From NCBI RefSeq assembly GCF_036088315.1, contig NZ_CP107996.1:1694501-1758500 (forward strand): a stretch of DNA of 64,000 bases, read 5' to 3'. The DNA is from Streptomyces sp. NBC_00344. Its GTDB lineage: Bacteria; Actinomycetota; Actinomycetes; Streptomycetales; Streptomycetaceae. This document shows, piece by piece, positions 37,084 through 45,412 of this stretch; position 1 is the first letter of the stretch, and each line of letters begins with the position of its first letter. The position numbers and the translations under genes were made by a program. The notes beneath the pieces are model-generated. The model worked only from the letters and a program-made list of their open reading frames with translations, had not been told where the DNA came from and did not search any database.

Positions 37084-37118
37084 GCCCTGTACGGCTCCAT
37101 GTCGGCTCCGTACAGGGC
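37084..37118 (-). terminator. 11-bp stem hairpin downstream of the tape-measure gene
   Basis: GCCCTGTACGG (37084-37094) and CCGTACAGGGC (37108-37118) pair perfectly around a 13-base loop. The loop shares GCCGACATGGA (minus strand) with the neighbouring hairpin at 37138-37166. Confidence 0.75.
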
Positions 37119-37137
37119 GGGTACAGATGTGTGAGTA

Positions 37138-37166
37138 GGCCGCTCTTCCATGTCGGCAGAGCGGCC
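37138..37166 (-). terminator. 9-bp stem hairpin directly after the tape-measure stop
   Basis: GGCCGCTCT (37138-37146) pairs with AGAGCGGCC (37158-37166), loop 11 bases. It begins 11 bases after the tape-measure stop codon, the normal place for an intrinsic terminator. Confidence 0.78.
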
Positions 37167-37176
37167 GGAGTGTGCG

Positions 37177-40100
37177 TCAGATGCGGCGACCAGTGTTCAG
37201 ATCGCCAGCGGCTGCCGAGTCATGAATTTCGATGCGATGGTCAAGAATGTCCGTGATCTCAGATGTCCCGAGATACGTGTGCGACTGGACCACGATGTTC
37301 GGAGCCACGGCGCCACTCTTCGACGCACGCATGTCGTCGTACTGGCTAGCCGTGTACGCGTGACTGCCGCCTCCGCTTCCCATCCCGTTGGCGACGATGT
37401 TCATGGAGTCGCCGTGGGAGTAGACCTGAGCGGGAGAGAGGAACCTGACGAGCTCTGGGCCGTTTTCGCCCACCCATGCAAGCTCTCCGACGCCCGGGAA
37501 GCCTCCGGAGGCATAGCCGCCCGGTCGATTGAGCGCCGAGAGGCTTCCGTACCGGTGAATCGCGTAGTTCAGACCGGCGTAGACGTTCGCGAGCGGGTCA
37601 TAGATCCCGCGGCCCCGCAGCTGTCCCGCGTAGGCGTTGAACGTCGAGCCGATCGTCTGCATGAGTCCCCTTGACGGATCCCCGTGCTGAGCGTTGATGT
37701 CCCAATTGTTGATGGCGCGCGGGTTACCGCCCGACTCTTGGTTCATCCGTCGGAGGACGGTGTCCAGCCACGCCGGCGACTGGTGCAGCATGGAGAGCGC
37801 CTGAAGGACAACCGACTTCCAGCGCTGTACGCCGGATCCTCCGTTACCCCCGCCTTCCGACGGGCCGTCGCCGAATCCGATGGAGCTCAGCGCCTTTTCC
37901 TTCAAGTCACCGATCATCTTCACGGGCATAGCCGTTATCTGCTTCGCCCACGGATTGATTTCGATCGGCTTCGCGATGGACTTCACCGACTTCAGAACCT
38001 TGCCGAATAGCTTCATCGGGTCCAAGTAGCCTGCGACGTCGGAGGCGATATCGCCTGCCTTACCACCTACGGACTTCAGCCACCCGACGATACCGCCGTC
38101 AGCGAAGGCGGGCATTCCGGCGCTGATTGCGCGCTGAACTCCCGCGACTCCGCCACCACGAGCTGCGGCATTGAGTGCGTGGATTCGGCCGGCGCCAACT
38201 GCGCGCGTGACCTCCGGACGCATGATTGCCTCACCACCGCCCACGGCGATGATTTGGTTATCGCGCCCCGGGGTGTAGCCGGGAATCACACCACCAGTGG
38301 CGTACCCCTTCAGCTTCAAATCGTTCAGGTGTTTGGCGCCGGTGATGTCCGCTACGTGGTTCCACAGCGGGACAATGGCGGCGTTGTACACGTGGTCGAT
38401 TATGAACTTCACGGGTGCTTTGGCAATGCCGGAGATCTGGTCCCAAGCCTTTTTGATGTTCTTGCGGCCCGTATCGAAGCTGTCCGACAGGGACGAGATT
38501 GCATCCTTTATGAACTTGAATTGCGGCTTGATACCCTTGTTGTACAGCCACTTCGCCCCGTCGGCTATGTAATCGAAGGCCGGAGAAATGGCCTTTTCCC
38601 AGAGCCACTTGGCTGCGTCACCGACAGCGTGGACGCCATCTTTCAGCGCCTTGAACTGCGGCTTTACACCCTTGTCCCAAAGCCACTTAGCCTTGTCTGC
38701 TATCCAGCCAAAAGCCGGTTCGATGGCCTTGTTGTAGAGCCACTTAGCAGCGTCCCCGACGTTGTGAATTGTGTCGTGGATGGCCTTGAATTGCGGCTTT
38801 ATGGCCTTGTCGTACAGCCATTTCGCCTTGTCCCCGATCCACCCGAACACCGGCTTGATGCCGTCGTTCCAGAGGAGCTTAGCGGTGTATGCCAGGAGCT
38901 TGAACGCCAGGATTGCCGGCGCGATCAGGACCACCAGCAGTGCCGTGACCAGGATCTGTATGGCCTTGTTGATGAAGTCGAACGCCGGTTTGATGCCGTT
39001 GTTCCAGAGCCACATGGCTGCGTCGCCGACTGCCTTTACGGCTTTTTCGATCCCGTGAAATGCTGGCGTGATGGCGTTTTGCCAGAGCCACATGGCTGCG
39101 TCGCCTGTTCCCTTTACCGCCCACACGATGGCGTCGAACGTAGGCTTAAGGACCTGATTCCAGAGGAATAGGGTTGCGATCTTGATGCCGTCCCACGCCG
39201 CGTTTACCGCGTCATGGAACCAGCCGAAGTGCTTATAGGCGTAGATGACGCCGGCCGCAACAAGTGCCAACGCAGCCACGATGATTGTGATGATTGCAAC
39301 GATGGGGTTAGCTTCGAACGCTAGGTTCGACGCAACAACTGCGGCAGTCCACCCTTCCGTCAGGAGCGTAGCCAGAACCATTCCGGCGCGATAAGCGACC
39401 ATGATCCCGGTAAACGCGATCGTGGCAAGCTTGGTCGCGTTCATCGCAGCGTACATACCCCACAAGAGCTGAACGGCGCCAGGCATGTGGACCGCTATCC
39501 ACGAGATCGCGTCAAGGAGTGGCTTAAGCACCTTGAACATGGTCTGTGACAGCGGTGCGATGGCCTTGGAGAGATCCAAGGCAGCACGCAATACGCCGCC
39601 TATGAACGACGCGAGACCTGGAGCGTTCGCCTTCACATACCCCAGGAACTTCTCAAAGTCGGGTGAGCCCTTCAGGCTCTTTCCCCACTTCGCGAAGCGG
39701 CCCGTGATCTTGTCGGACCGGTCAACGATCCCATCCATGTGCGGAAGGAACGCATCGATGATCCCGGCGATACCCGTGATGATGTTGCCGAACGCCGTCC
39801 CCAGTCCGAGAATGGCTGGCTTTACGCTCTTGTCTATGTCCTTCTTGAAGCCCTGCCAGAACGGCGTCTTGACGTTCTTCGACGCCTTGTCCCAGAGGAC
39901 TCCTACCGCGTCAGCCGCGCCCTTTACGAGCGGCGTCAGAGAGGGCAGTGCGTCCTTCGCCGAGTTCACTCCGCGCGTGAAGAGCGGAAGCGTCTCCGGC
40001 TGAAGTGACTTCGACCAGTCGCTGAACGCGCCCTTCAGACCCTTGGGGCCGGCAATCGAGTCGTACAAGTCCTTCTGTTCGGGCGTCAGCTGCGCGAGCG

Positions 40101-41745
40101 CCTTACGCAGCTCGTCGGCCTTGGTGACAGTCTTCGCGGTCGCTGAGTTCCCCGACAGGCGAGCAGACGCCAGGCCCCGCTCCGCGGATGCGATGGACTC
40201 GTTTGCGGACACCTGCGCGTTGGCCGCGGACTTCACAGCGTCGGACACGCCACGCTGAGCGTCGGCCACCGCCTGCGCGGCTGCCTGCTGTGCGCGGGAA
40301 GCCTCCCGCTGCGCGTCGGCCACTGCCTGCGCCTGGTCCTTGACGTTCCGCTGCGCGTCCGCCACACCCTGCGTGGCCCGGACGACGCCGGCGTTACCGT
40401 CAATGCCTGCCTTCTGCTGCGCAGCCGCGGACTTCTGGAGCTCGGCGTAGCTCTGCTTCTGCTCGTGGGCGTTCTGGAGAGCCTGATCGGCCGCCAGCTT
40501 CGCGCGTTCGATCTGAAGTCGAGTCGACTTCGGATCCGCGATCGTCGCCTTCAGTTCAGCCTGCGCCTCCTGAACGCGGAGGGTGGCATCACGCTGGGAC
40601 AGGAGCCCGTCATTCAGCTGGTCGTTCAGCGAGCGGAGCTGCTCCGCGGCATCCTTGCGCGCTGTGGTGAGGTCTGTCTCAGCCTGGCGAGCCGCCCTCT
40701 GCGCGTCGGCCAGCGTGCGCTCAGCGCGTGAGACCGACTCGGCTGACGTGATCTTCTGGTCAGCCGCGCGCTGTACTGCCTGTGCCAGTGTCCGCTCAGA
40801 CGTGGCCACCTGCTCGTTGGCCTGCGCGATGGAGCGCGCTGCGTTGCGGTGTGCGGTTGTCAGCGTCGCCTGTGCGCCAGCCATCTGAATGGCCTTCTGC
40901 GCGGCCTGCCTGGCGGCGTTGGCGTTGCCGTTCGTCGACGTGGTGTCGTCCGCCTGCGCGGCAGTCTTCGCCTTCAGAGCCTCGGTTACACCCTTCACCG
41001 CCGGGATGCCAGCCAGTGCCAGTGCACCGAGGCCGGCGCCCGCAGCTGTAGCCATCGACGCGATTCCTCCGAGCCCGGCAAGTGCTACGGGGATAGCTGG
41101 AATGGCGGTGAGAGCCGCTGCCTGGATTCCGAGCGCCATGAGTGCCGACGAGGCGCCGGCTGTGTCGGCCTTGACGCGGATCGTCGGGTCGTCCGCGTCA
41201 ACGGATGCGATCTCCGCGCGGATCTCTGCCAGAGCTGCACGGGCAGTCGCTGTGTCGGCCCTGACTTGTACGTTCGGATGCTCAGCGCCGAGCCGTCGCA
41301 GCTGCTCTTCAAGGCGAGTGATCTCCGCCTCCGCCACTCCGGCGTCAACGTCGATACCGATGCGCTTCTGAGAGAGCGTTTCGAGCTTGGCTCTGATGCG
41401 ATCCAGCTCAGCGTTTACCCCTGTGTCACCGAGCCGCACATTCAGCTTCGGCATTGCTTTGAACGCTGCTGTCAGCTTGTCGCGAAGGCTACGGCTAAAC
41501 GCGCCTCCGGCGTCGTCACCCTGCTTTCGCGCAGCCTGTTGGCCGGCGTTTCCTCCGCGGTTTATGGCGTCTGGGATGGCCACAACGACGTGGCGGGAGA
41601 TCATTTCCCCCATTCGTCGTCCTGCCTCCTCGCCAACGCGATCCGCAACGGGGAGAACTTGAGCCTTCAGCTTGTTGTGGAACTGCGGGATTACGGGAAC
41701 GACGTCAACGGCTGCACCGCCTACGATGTCTACGTCGGCCATCAC
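37177..41745 (-). CDS. Phage tail tape-measure protein with lytic transglycosylase-like domain
   Basis: Protein of 1522 residues, the only clear phage structural gene here. After an N-terminal region (VVPVIPQFHNKLKAQVLPVADRVG) it has a long Ala/Gln-rich coiled coil (about residues 280-560), hydrophobic segments near 760-840, and about nine copies of an L(W/Y)xxx(I/V)xPxF unit between roughly residues 860 and 1090 (for example LWNNGIKPAF, LYDKAIKPQF). Near residue 1340 is a lysozyme-like transglycosylase domain with catalytic Glu in MNQESGGNP and later GLMQTIGSTF. In phages such proteins set tail length and open the cell wall. It overlaps the upstream small gene by 4 bases. No other tail gene is recognised nearby. 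Confidence 0.93.
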   Translation of the reverse strand: MMADVDIVGGAAVDVVPVIPQFHNKLKAQVLPVADRVGEEAGRRMGEMISRHVVVAIPDAINRGGNAGQQAARKQGDDAGGAFSRSLRDKLTAAFKAMPKLNVRLGDTGVNAELDRIRAKLETLSQKRIGIDVDAGVAEAEITRLEEQLRRLGAEHPNVQVRADTATARAALAEIRAEIASVDADDPTIRVKADTAGASSALMALGIQAAALTAIPAIPVALAGLGGIASMATAAGAGLGALALAGIPAVKGVTEALKAKTAAQADDTTSTNGNANAARQAAQKAIQMAGAQATLTTAHRNAARSIAQANEQVATSERTLAQAVQRAADQKITSAESVSRAERTLADAQRAARQAETDLTTARKDAAEQLRSLNDQLNDGLLSQRDATLRVQEAQAELKATIADPKSTRLQIERAKLAADQALQNAHEQKQSYAELQKSAAAQQKAGIDGNAGVVRATQGVADAQRNVKDQAQAVADAQREASRAQQAAAQAVADAQRGVSDAVKSAANAQVSANESIASAERGLASARLSGNSATAKTVTKADELRKALAQLTPEQKDLYDSIAGPKGLKGAFSDWSKSLQPETLPLFTRGVNSAKDALPSLTPLVKGAADAVGVLWDKASKNVKTPFWQGFKKDIDKSVKPAILGLGTAFGNIITGIAGIIDAFLPHMDGIVDRSDKITGRFAKWGKSLKGSPDFEKFLGYVKANAPGLASFIGGVLRAALDLSKAIAPLSQTMFKVLKPLLDAISWIAVHMPGAVQLLWGMYAAMNATKLATIAFTGIMVAYRAGMVLATLLTEGWTAAVVASNLAFEANPIVAIITIIVAALALVAAGVIYAYKHFGWFHDAVNAAWDGIKIATLFLWNQVLKPTFDAIVWAVKGTGDAAMWLWQNAITPAFHGIEKAVKAVGDAAMWLWNNGIKPAFDFINKAIQILVTALLVVLIAPAILAFKLLAYTAKLLWNDGIKPVFGWIGDKAKWLYDKAIKPQFKAIHDTIHNVGDAAKWLYNKAIEPAFGWIADKAKWLWDKGVKPQFKALKDGVHAVGDAAKWLWEKAISPAFDYIADGAKWLYNKGIKPQFKFIKDAISSLSDSFDTGRKNIKKAWDQISGIAKAPVKFIIDHVYNAAIVPLWNHVADITGAKHLNDLKLKGYATGGVIPGYTPGRDNQIIAVGGGEAIMRPEVTRAVGAGRIHALNAAARGGGVAGVQRAISAGMPAFADGGIVGWLKSVGGKAGDIASDVAGYLDPMKLFGKVLKSVKSIAKPIEINPWAKQITAMPVKMIGDLKEKALSSIGFGDGPSEGGGNGGSGVQRWKSVVLQALSMLHQSPAWLDTVLRRMNQESGGNPRAINNWDINAQHGDPSRGLMQTIGSTFNAYAGQLRGRGIYDPLANVYAGLNYAIHRYGSLSALNRPGGYASGGFPGVGELAWVGENGPELVRFLSPAQVYSHGDSMNIVANGMGSGGGSHAYTASQYDDMRASKSGAVAPNIVVQSHTYLGTSEITDILDHRIEIHDSAAAGDLNTGRRI

Positions 41746-41999
41746 TCACCACCGAGCAATGCGCCGATTTCAGCCGGGTGTCTGCGTCCGTCTAGCAGGC
41801 GTCCAAGGGCCGCTAGAGTGGCTATGGACTCCGCCACTTCCGGCGAAAGCGGCGAGCCGGCCAGTCCGCGTGCGAGCCAGGCGTAATCCCGGCAGCCGTC
41901 ACCACAATAGGTCGTTGGGAGCGCACAGCCGGCGATCAGCACGAGTTCAGCGACGAACTCACAGCCGTCTCGCGCGCATTGGTAGTCGGGTTGGTTCAT
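41742..41999 (-). CDS. Small Cys-rich protein coupled to the tape-measure gene
   Basis: Protein of 85 residues. The first half has paired cysteines (YQCARDGCEF and TTYCGDGCRDYAW), a likely zinc ribbon; the second half is a helical region (SPEVAESIATLAALGRLL). GGAGGG precedes the ATG. It overlaps the tape-measure start as ATGA, so the two are translated together, which makes a role as a tape-measure chaperone or regulator worth considering. Confidence 0.8.
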   Translation of the reverse strand: MNQPDYQCARDGCEFVAELVLIAGCALPTTYCGDGCRDYAWLARGLAGSPLSPEVAESIATLAALGRLLDGRRHPAEIGALLGGE

Positions 42000-42019
42000 T
42001 TGCCCTCCAGGGCATGCGT

Positions 42020-42051
42020 AGAGCCCCGTAACGGCGCCGTTACGGGGCTCT
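42020..42051 (-). terminator. Perfect 32-bp palindrome between two small Cys-rich genes
   Basis: AGAGCCCCGTAACGGC is followed at once by its exact reverse complement (42020-42035 and 42036-42051), giving a 16-bp stem with essentially no loop. Position between gene stop and next ribosome site fits a terminator; as DNA it could also be a cruciform or protein site. Confidence 0.75.
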
Positions 42052-42079
42052 CAGTGGGGTTGGGTGGTGTTGCTGCCTC

Positions 42080-42361
42080 TCAGGACTCGCGTGCCCGCAG
42101 AGCGGCTCTTCCGCCCTTTCGTGCGTACAGTCCCGGAACGATTTGCCGGGCGTCGGTGCGAGCGTCGAGCTTTTCCACGAGCCGCAGGAGTTCCGCGGCT
42201 TCCTTGACGTCCTCCGTCTTGAGCGCCTCCCTAGCTCTGGCCATCCATACAACGCAAGAGTGACTGCACGTCGTGCGCGGAATGGTTACCGCGTTGGGGC
42301 CGATGCGAGTTCCGCGGGGCAGGTTGCAGCCGGGCCTACTGCATGTTGCACCGTTCTCCAT
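42080..42361 (-). CDS. Small Cys-rich zinc-ribbon-like protein
   Basis: Protein of 93 residues. CSRPGCNLPRG and TTCSHSC give two cysteine pairs; the remainder is a charged amphipathic helix (EDVKEAAELLRLVEKLDARTDARQ). AGAGAGGA lies upstream of the ATG. The layout (zinc ribbon then helix) matches the proteins at 41742-41999 and 42486-42809, so they look like diverged copies. Function unknown. Confidence 0.78.
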   Translation of the reverse strand: MENGATCSRPGCNLPRGTRIGPNAVTIPRTTCSHSCVVWMARAREALKTEDVKEAAELLRLVEKLDARTDARQIVPGLYARKGGRAALRARES

Positions 42362-42390
42362 GGCGTTTGTCCTCTCTACGGAACGACGAA

Positions 42391-42419
42391 TAGCCCCAAC
42401 GCCGGAACGGCGGGGGCTA
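42391..42419 (-). terminator. Hairpin between small Cys-rich genes
   Basis: TAGCCCC and GGGGCTA at the base with an inner CGCCG/CGGCG helix form a stable stem upstream of 42361 and after 42486, the same gene-end pattern as elsewhere in the element. Confidence 0.65.
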
Positions 42420-42485
42420 CGGTGGTGTTGCAGGATTACGTCAAGCTAAACGGCGGTAGCTACTCGGCGTTTGGGTGTTGGGCAT

Positions 42486-42809
42486 TCACCGGGCACTCCG
42501 GCGGTGCCGCATCTTCGACGCGCGCTCGTCGGTGTGGACAATCCACTTAGTCCCGTCGACGATCTGGATACCCTGTACCGGATCACCGCCCGACTTTCGC
42601 GTGTCGAGGATGGTTGCCGCCTTTTCCAGCGTAGACGCCTGTCGCTCGTCCCCATTGTGGGCTGCAAGCTTGGCGGCGGAATCCCAGTGGCGGCACCATG
42701 CGGAGCACCAGTCGGTGAACACCTGACGTCCCTTGGCATCTCGCGTGAACCATCGAGGCAGCTTGCACCCGTCGCGCGGGCAGATGGGACGTGGTTTGGC
42801 GTATGGCAT
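42486..42809 (-). CDS. Small Cys-rich zinc-ribbon-like protein
   Basis: Protein of 107 residues. CPRDGCKLPRWF and FTDWCSAWCRHWDSAAKL form two cysteine pairs like those of the two preceding small genes. The second half (LEKAATILDTRKSGGDPVQGIQIVDG) is helical then extended. AAGGGAGA precedes ATG 42809, so that start is preferred over one 18 codons upstream. No function recognised. Confidence 0.78.
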   Translation of the reverse strand: MPYAKPRPICPRDGCKLPRWFTRDAKGRQVFTDWCSAWCRHWDSAAKLAAHNGDERQASTLEKAATILDTRKSGGDPVQGIQIVDGTKWIVHTDERASKMRHRRSAR

Positions 42810-42833
42810 GTGGTCTCCCTTGAGCACGTCAAA

Positions 42834-42861
42834 GCACCGCCGGGCGGTTGCCGGGCGGTGC
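42834..42861 (-). repeat. Hairpin just upstream of the small gene at 42486-42809
   Basis: GCACCGCC (42834-42841) and GGCGGTGC (42854-42861) pair perfectly around a 12-base loop. It is 25 bases upstream of the start codon, so it could be in a leader or end an upstream transcript. Confidence 0.5.
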
Positions 42862-43381
42862 ATGGAATCTGAAAACGGTAATACCGCGCTTGACCTGCGA
42901 CTTTACCTGCGCTTGAATGTCACACTTCCGGGGCCGCTTCCACCTGCCGCTTGATCGTCTCGCCGGCGCGATCCGTCCCGTCGTAGCTGCCGGAGTACGT
43001 CAGACGGGTCTCCAGGGGGCCCCACGGGGCCCCTTGAGGGCTCTCAGGCTGAAGTCCCAGACTTGTACGAACAGCGACGCCAAGCAGGCTTACGGTCAGG
43101 ATGCTGACCCATCGGGGTTCAGGGGGTGGGTTATGCGCAGGCCAGAGGCTTGCGCCGGCGGGGACGATCACGACCGGGCCGACGCCGTGCGTGCGCTCGC
43201 CGGCCGCCCACGGTGATCATTCCCTCATGATCGATTGAGCTCAGAACTCAAGAGCGATCATGAGTCGTCGACGATCTTCACTACGTCGAAGCGACGAGCA
43301 AGCGAGCGCGCTAACGAGCCTCACTGTCACGCCTGGCCGCCAGTCTGCCGTCCTCCCACGGGGCGCACTACAGGAGGCACC
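42862..43381. other. Gene-poor stretch inside the element
   Basis: About 520 bases with no convincing gene. A weak minus-strand frame (about 42920-43171) has no ribosome site. It contains GC-palindromic runs near 43020 and a 10-bp inverted repeat, CTCATGATCG at 43224-43233 with its complement at 43255-43264. This looks like spacer or eroded coding DNA. Confidence 0.5.
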
Positions 43382-43423
43382 ACGTGGTGTCAGGAGAGCT
43401 AGCAGCCGCACGTGACACCACGT
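43382..43423 (-). terminator. 11-bp stem hairpin after the 78-residue gene
   Basis: ACGTGGTGTCA (43382-43392) is exactly complementary to 43413-43423; loop of 20 bases. It begins 14 bases after the stop of the gene at 43437-43673. Confidence 0.72.
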
Positions 43424-43436
43424 CAATGCTGCTCGG

Positions 43437-43673
43437 TCAGCCGGCTATGGCGAGCACGGCGCTGGGGTCGATGGTCCACAGCTTGTCGTCCGCGTCCGTC
43501 ACGTTGAACGAGACGATCGGACCGACGGAGCCTGACGGCCACCCGACGGTTTCCCGGGTGACACTCGTCAAGGTGCCGGCCAGGTCAACGCCGTTGGTCG
43601 TCCGCACGATCACGTCAGCGCTCACGAGGCTGAGCGCTCGGGCGTTGATTGCGTTCTGGTAGTCGTTACTCAT
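43437..43673 (-). CDS. Hypothetical small protein (78 residues)
   Basis: Protein with a GAGAGG site before its ATG. After a short helix (YQNAINARALSLVS) it appears mostly beta: ADVIVRTTNGVDLAGTLTSV, IVSFNVTDADDKLWTIDPSAV. The pattern is like a small beta-barrel (Sm-like or SH3-like) but there is no motif to prove this. Not recognised. Confidence 0.65.
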   Translation of the reverse strand: MSNDYQNAINARALSLVSADVIVRTTNGVDLAGTLTSVTRETVGWPSGSVGPIVSFNVTDADDKLWTIDPSAVLAIAG

Positions 43674-43719
43674 CTGTTGTGCCTCTCAAGTAGGGCTAGG
43701 GCGACGCCTGTTGACGCCT

Positions 43720-43735
43720 CCCCGGTAGTGCGGGG
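43720..43735 (-). terminator. Short GC hairpin after the 119-residue gene
   Basis: CCCCG (43720-43724) and CGGGG (43731-43735) with a 6-base loop, 5 bases after the gene stop. Short, so moderate support only. Confidence 0.45.
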
Positions 43736-43740
43736 GTACG

Positions 43741-44100
43741 TCAGCGGAAGCTGTAAGTGAGCTCTGCAAACGGCTGCCCGGGGGTGCCTGTGCGTGGCGC
43801 CTTCTCCGGCTTCGTGCCGTCCGGGTTCAGTCCGTGCCTCTCGTTGTACAGAGCGGCGCCCTTGGCGAGCGGGGTACCGCCTTCGCTGCCGACGTCAACT
43901 CCCCGCGCGCCTCCAACGGACATGTCCGACGGCCGGAAGCCCGGCTGCGACTCAGCGGCAGGAGTGGGGAACGCCAGGCGCAACGCCTCGGCGTCCGCCA
44001 GCAGCTCGTCAAGCGTGGTGCCGCAGAGTGCGGCGGATTGGGCTGGAGTGAAGCCGTGGACAGCGCCGGCGGCGATCTGCTCAGTGGTGGGGTCAGTCAT
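43741..44100 (-). CDS. Hypothetical protein (119 residues)
   Basis: The N-terminal part is helical (EQIAAGAVHGFTPAQSAALCG, LDELLADAEALRLAF) and resembles a DNA-binding-like or head-tail short domain, while the rest is low complexity (Gly/Pro, GLNPDGTKPEKAPRTGTPG). GAGAGG lies upstream of the ATG. It follows the 319-residue gene by 26 bases and is probably in the same transcript. Function not recognised. Confidence 0.65.
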   Translation of the reverse strand: MTDPTTEQIAAGAVHGFTPAQSAALCGTTLDELLADAEALRLAFPTPAAESQPGFRPSDMSVGGARGVDVGSEGGTPLAKGAALYNERHGLNPDGTKPEKAPRTGTPGQPFAELTYSFR

Positions 44101-44126
44101 GGTTCATGCCTCTCGTTGTTAGGACG

Positions 44127-45086
44127 TCAGTAGCGCCACGCGGTCGGGTCCGCGTCAGAGACCGTTCCCGTGGGCTTCGGTGCCGCCGGGCGGGGCTGGC
44201 TGTCGTCAAGGGCGGGGCTAGTCGAATGCGGGTACACAGCCGCGGGACGCGGCGCGCGGATCTCGACGACGTAAGGCGACATGTCGCGCGTCATCAACCC
44301 CTGGTCACTCCAGACGGGCACGGCGGTTGCGCTCTCTACCTCCGCCTTCAGATCGTCGAAGGACTGCGGGACCCAGCCAGTTCCGATGCGTGCGACGTGG
44401 GCGAGGGCCGCCACGGTGTATCGCTCGGTCCTCAGCGCTTCGAGCACATCGGGCGGCACGTCATCCAAGCTGCCCTGAAGATGGCCGTAGCCTGCTCCCC
44501 GCCAGTGTCGAAGCTGGGCACGCTCTGCGTGAGTGCCTGCCATCTCGCCACGCCGCATGACGGGCGCGAGGAACTCCCACTGAGCGGCCTTGATGTTGCG
44601 GTACTCAGTTGTGAGCCCCTGGAGGGTGCTCCATGCCTTCAGCGCGTCGCCTCCGGCTGTGATGGCCTGGTCTGCCGACTGGACGTCACCGAGCTTGTCA
44701 GCGTCCTTCCGTGCGGCCTCCAGGACCGTCGCCAATCGCGTTCCCAGGTACTTGAGCGCGTCAGGCGCGTACATCTCGCGGGAGTCGTCCGCCAGGTGCT
44801 CCGTCACATCGACGGCCTTGTTCAGGGCGAGTCGTTCCGCCTCCCACACCTGCGCGTCGGCGTACGCCTTCGCGGCCTTCGTGCCGACGTCCTTCGGCCA
44901 GGCGCCCTCCGCAGTGAAGGAGTTCACCGCATCGTCGATCACGGCGTTCCGCGCGACGTCGGGAGCGACGCCGGCAGGGTGCTTGCGGAAACGCTCCTTC
45001 GCGTCGGCGTGGAGCTTCACTGTGCGGTCAATCTCCGGGACGGTGGCGAGTGCCGCCACCTCTTCCGGGTTGGTTACTTCGCGCAT
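44127..45086 (-). CDS. Hypothetical protein (319 residues)
   Basis: Largest unknown protein of the element. It is mostly helical and charged through residue 200 (KLHADAKERFRKHPAG, KAAKAYADAQVWEAERLALNKAV, LGTRLATVLEAARKDADKLG), followed by a Pro-rich tail (PRPAAPKPTGTVSD). GAGAGGG precedes the ATG. Size and helicity would suit a phage structural or scaffold-like protein, but no motif supports that. Function unknown. Confidence 0.68.
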   Translation of the reverse strand: MREVTNPEEVAALATVPEIDRTVKLHADAKERFRKHPAGVAPDVARNAVIDDAVNSFTAEGAWPKDVGTKAAKAYADAQVWEAERLALNKAVDVTEHLADDSREMYAPDALKYLGTRLATVLEAARKDADKLGDVQSADQAITAGGDALKAWSTLQGLTTEYRNIKAAQWEFLAPVMRRGEMAGTHAERAQLRHWRGAGYGHLQGSLDDVPPDVLEALRTERYTVAALAHVARIGTGWVPQSFDDLKAEVESATAVPVWSDQGLMTRDMSPYVVEIRAPRPAAVYPHSTSPALDDSQPRPAAPKPTGTVSDADPTAWRY

Positions 45087-45114
45087 TTCGTTTCCCTCTC
45101 ATGGGCATGAAGAA

Positions 45115-45140
45115 AGGGCCTGACACGTCGTCATGGCCCT
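45115..45140 (-). repeat. Hairpin upstream of the 319-residue gene
   Basis: AGGGCC (45115-45120) pairs with GGCCCT (45135-45140), loop 14 bases. It sits 24 bases after the small gene at 45164-45412 and 29 bases before the next start, as a gene-end hairpin. Confidence 0.5.
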
Positions 45141-45163
45141 AGGTGGAAAGCTCTGTATGCCGC

Positions 45164-45412
45164 TCAGGCTGCGCCCCATTGTGGCTGCGTCTCGAAGTAC
45201 GCGGAGCGTTGAATGCGCCGCTCTCGCAGGCGCTGGCACACGCTCTCGGCCCTCGCCTCGTATCTCTTCCGAGCCTCCGCGTTGGCACAAGATCGACACT
45301 GCCTCTTGAGACCCGAAGCGTTACCGCTGTCTCTATGGAAGTTCGCCACATTGAGCGCCAATATCCTGTGGCAGCTGCGGCATGCATTACGGGGTATCTC
45401 TACGTCGCTCAT
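45164..45412 (-). CDS. Small protein with endonuclease VII-like zinc-ribbon motif
   Basis: Protein of 82 residues. CRSCHRILALNVANFHRDSG followed by LKRQCRSCANAEARKRYEARAESV is the two-CxxC treble-clef pattern seen in the zinc-binding part of phage recombination endonuclease VII and in HNH-associated small proteins. The catalytic part of endonuclease VII is absent, so this is either a stand-alone zinc domain or a remnant. CGGAGAA lies upstream of ATG 45412. Confidence 0.72.
   Translation of the reverse strand: MSDVEIPRNACRSCHRILALNVANFHRDSGNASGLKRQCRSCANAEARKRYEARAESVCQRLRERRIQRSAYFETQPQWGAA

Noticed and set aside
42920..43171. 83-codon minus-strand frame inside the element
   Set aside because: It has a hydrophobic stretch and a plausible end, but its GTG has no ribosome site and the DNA includes long GC palindromes. 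I could not call it a gene.
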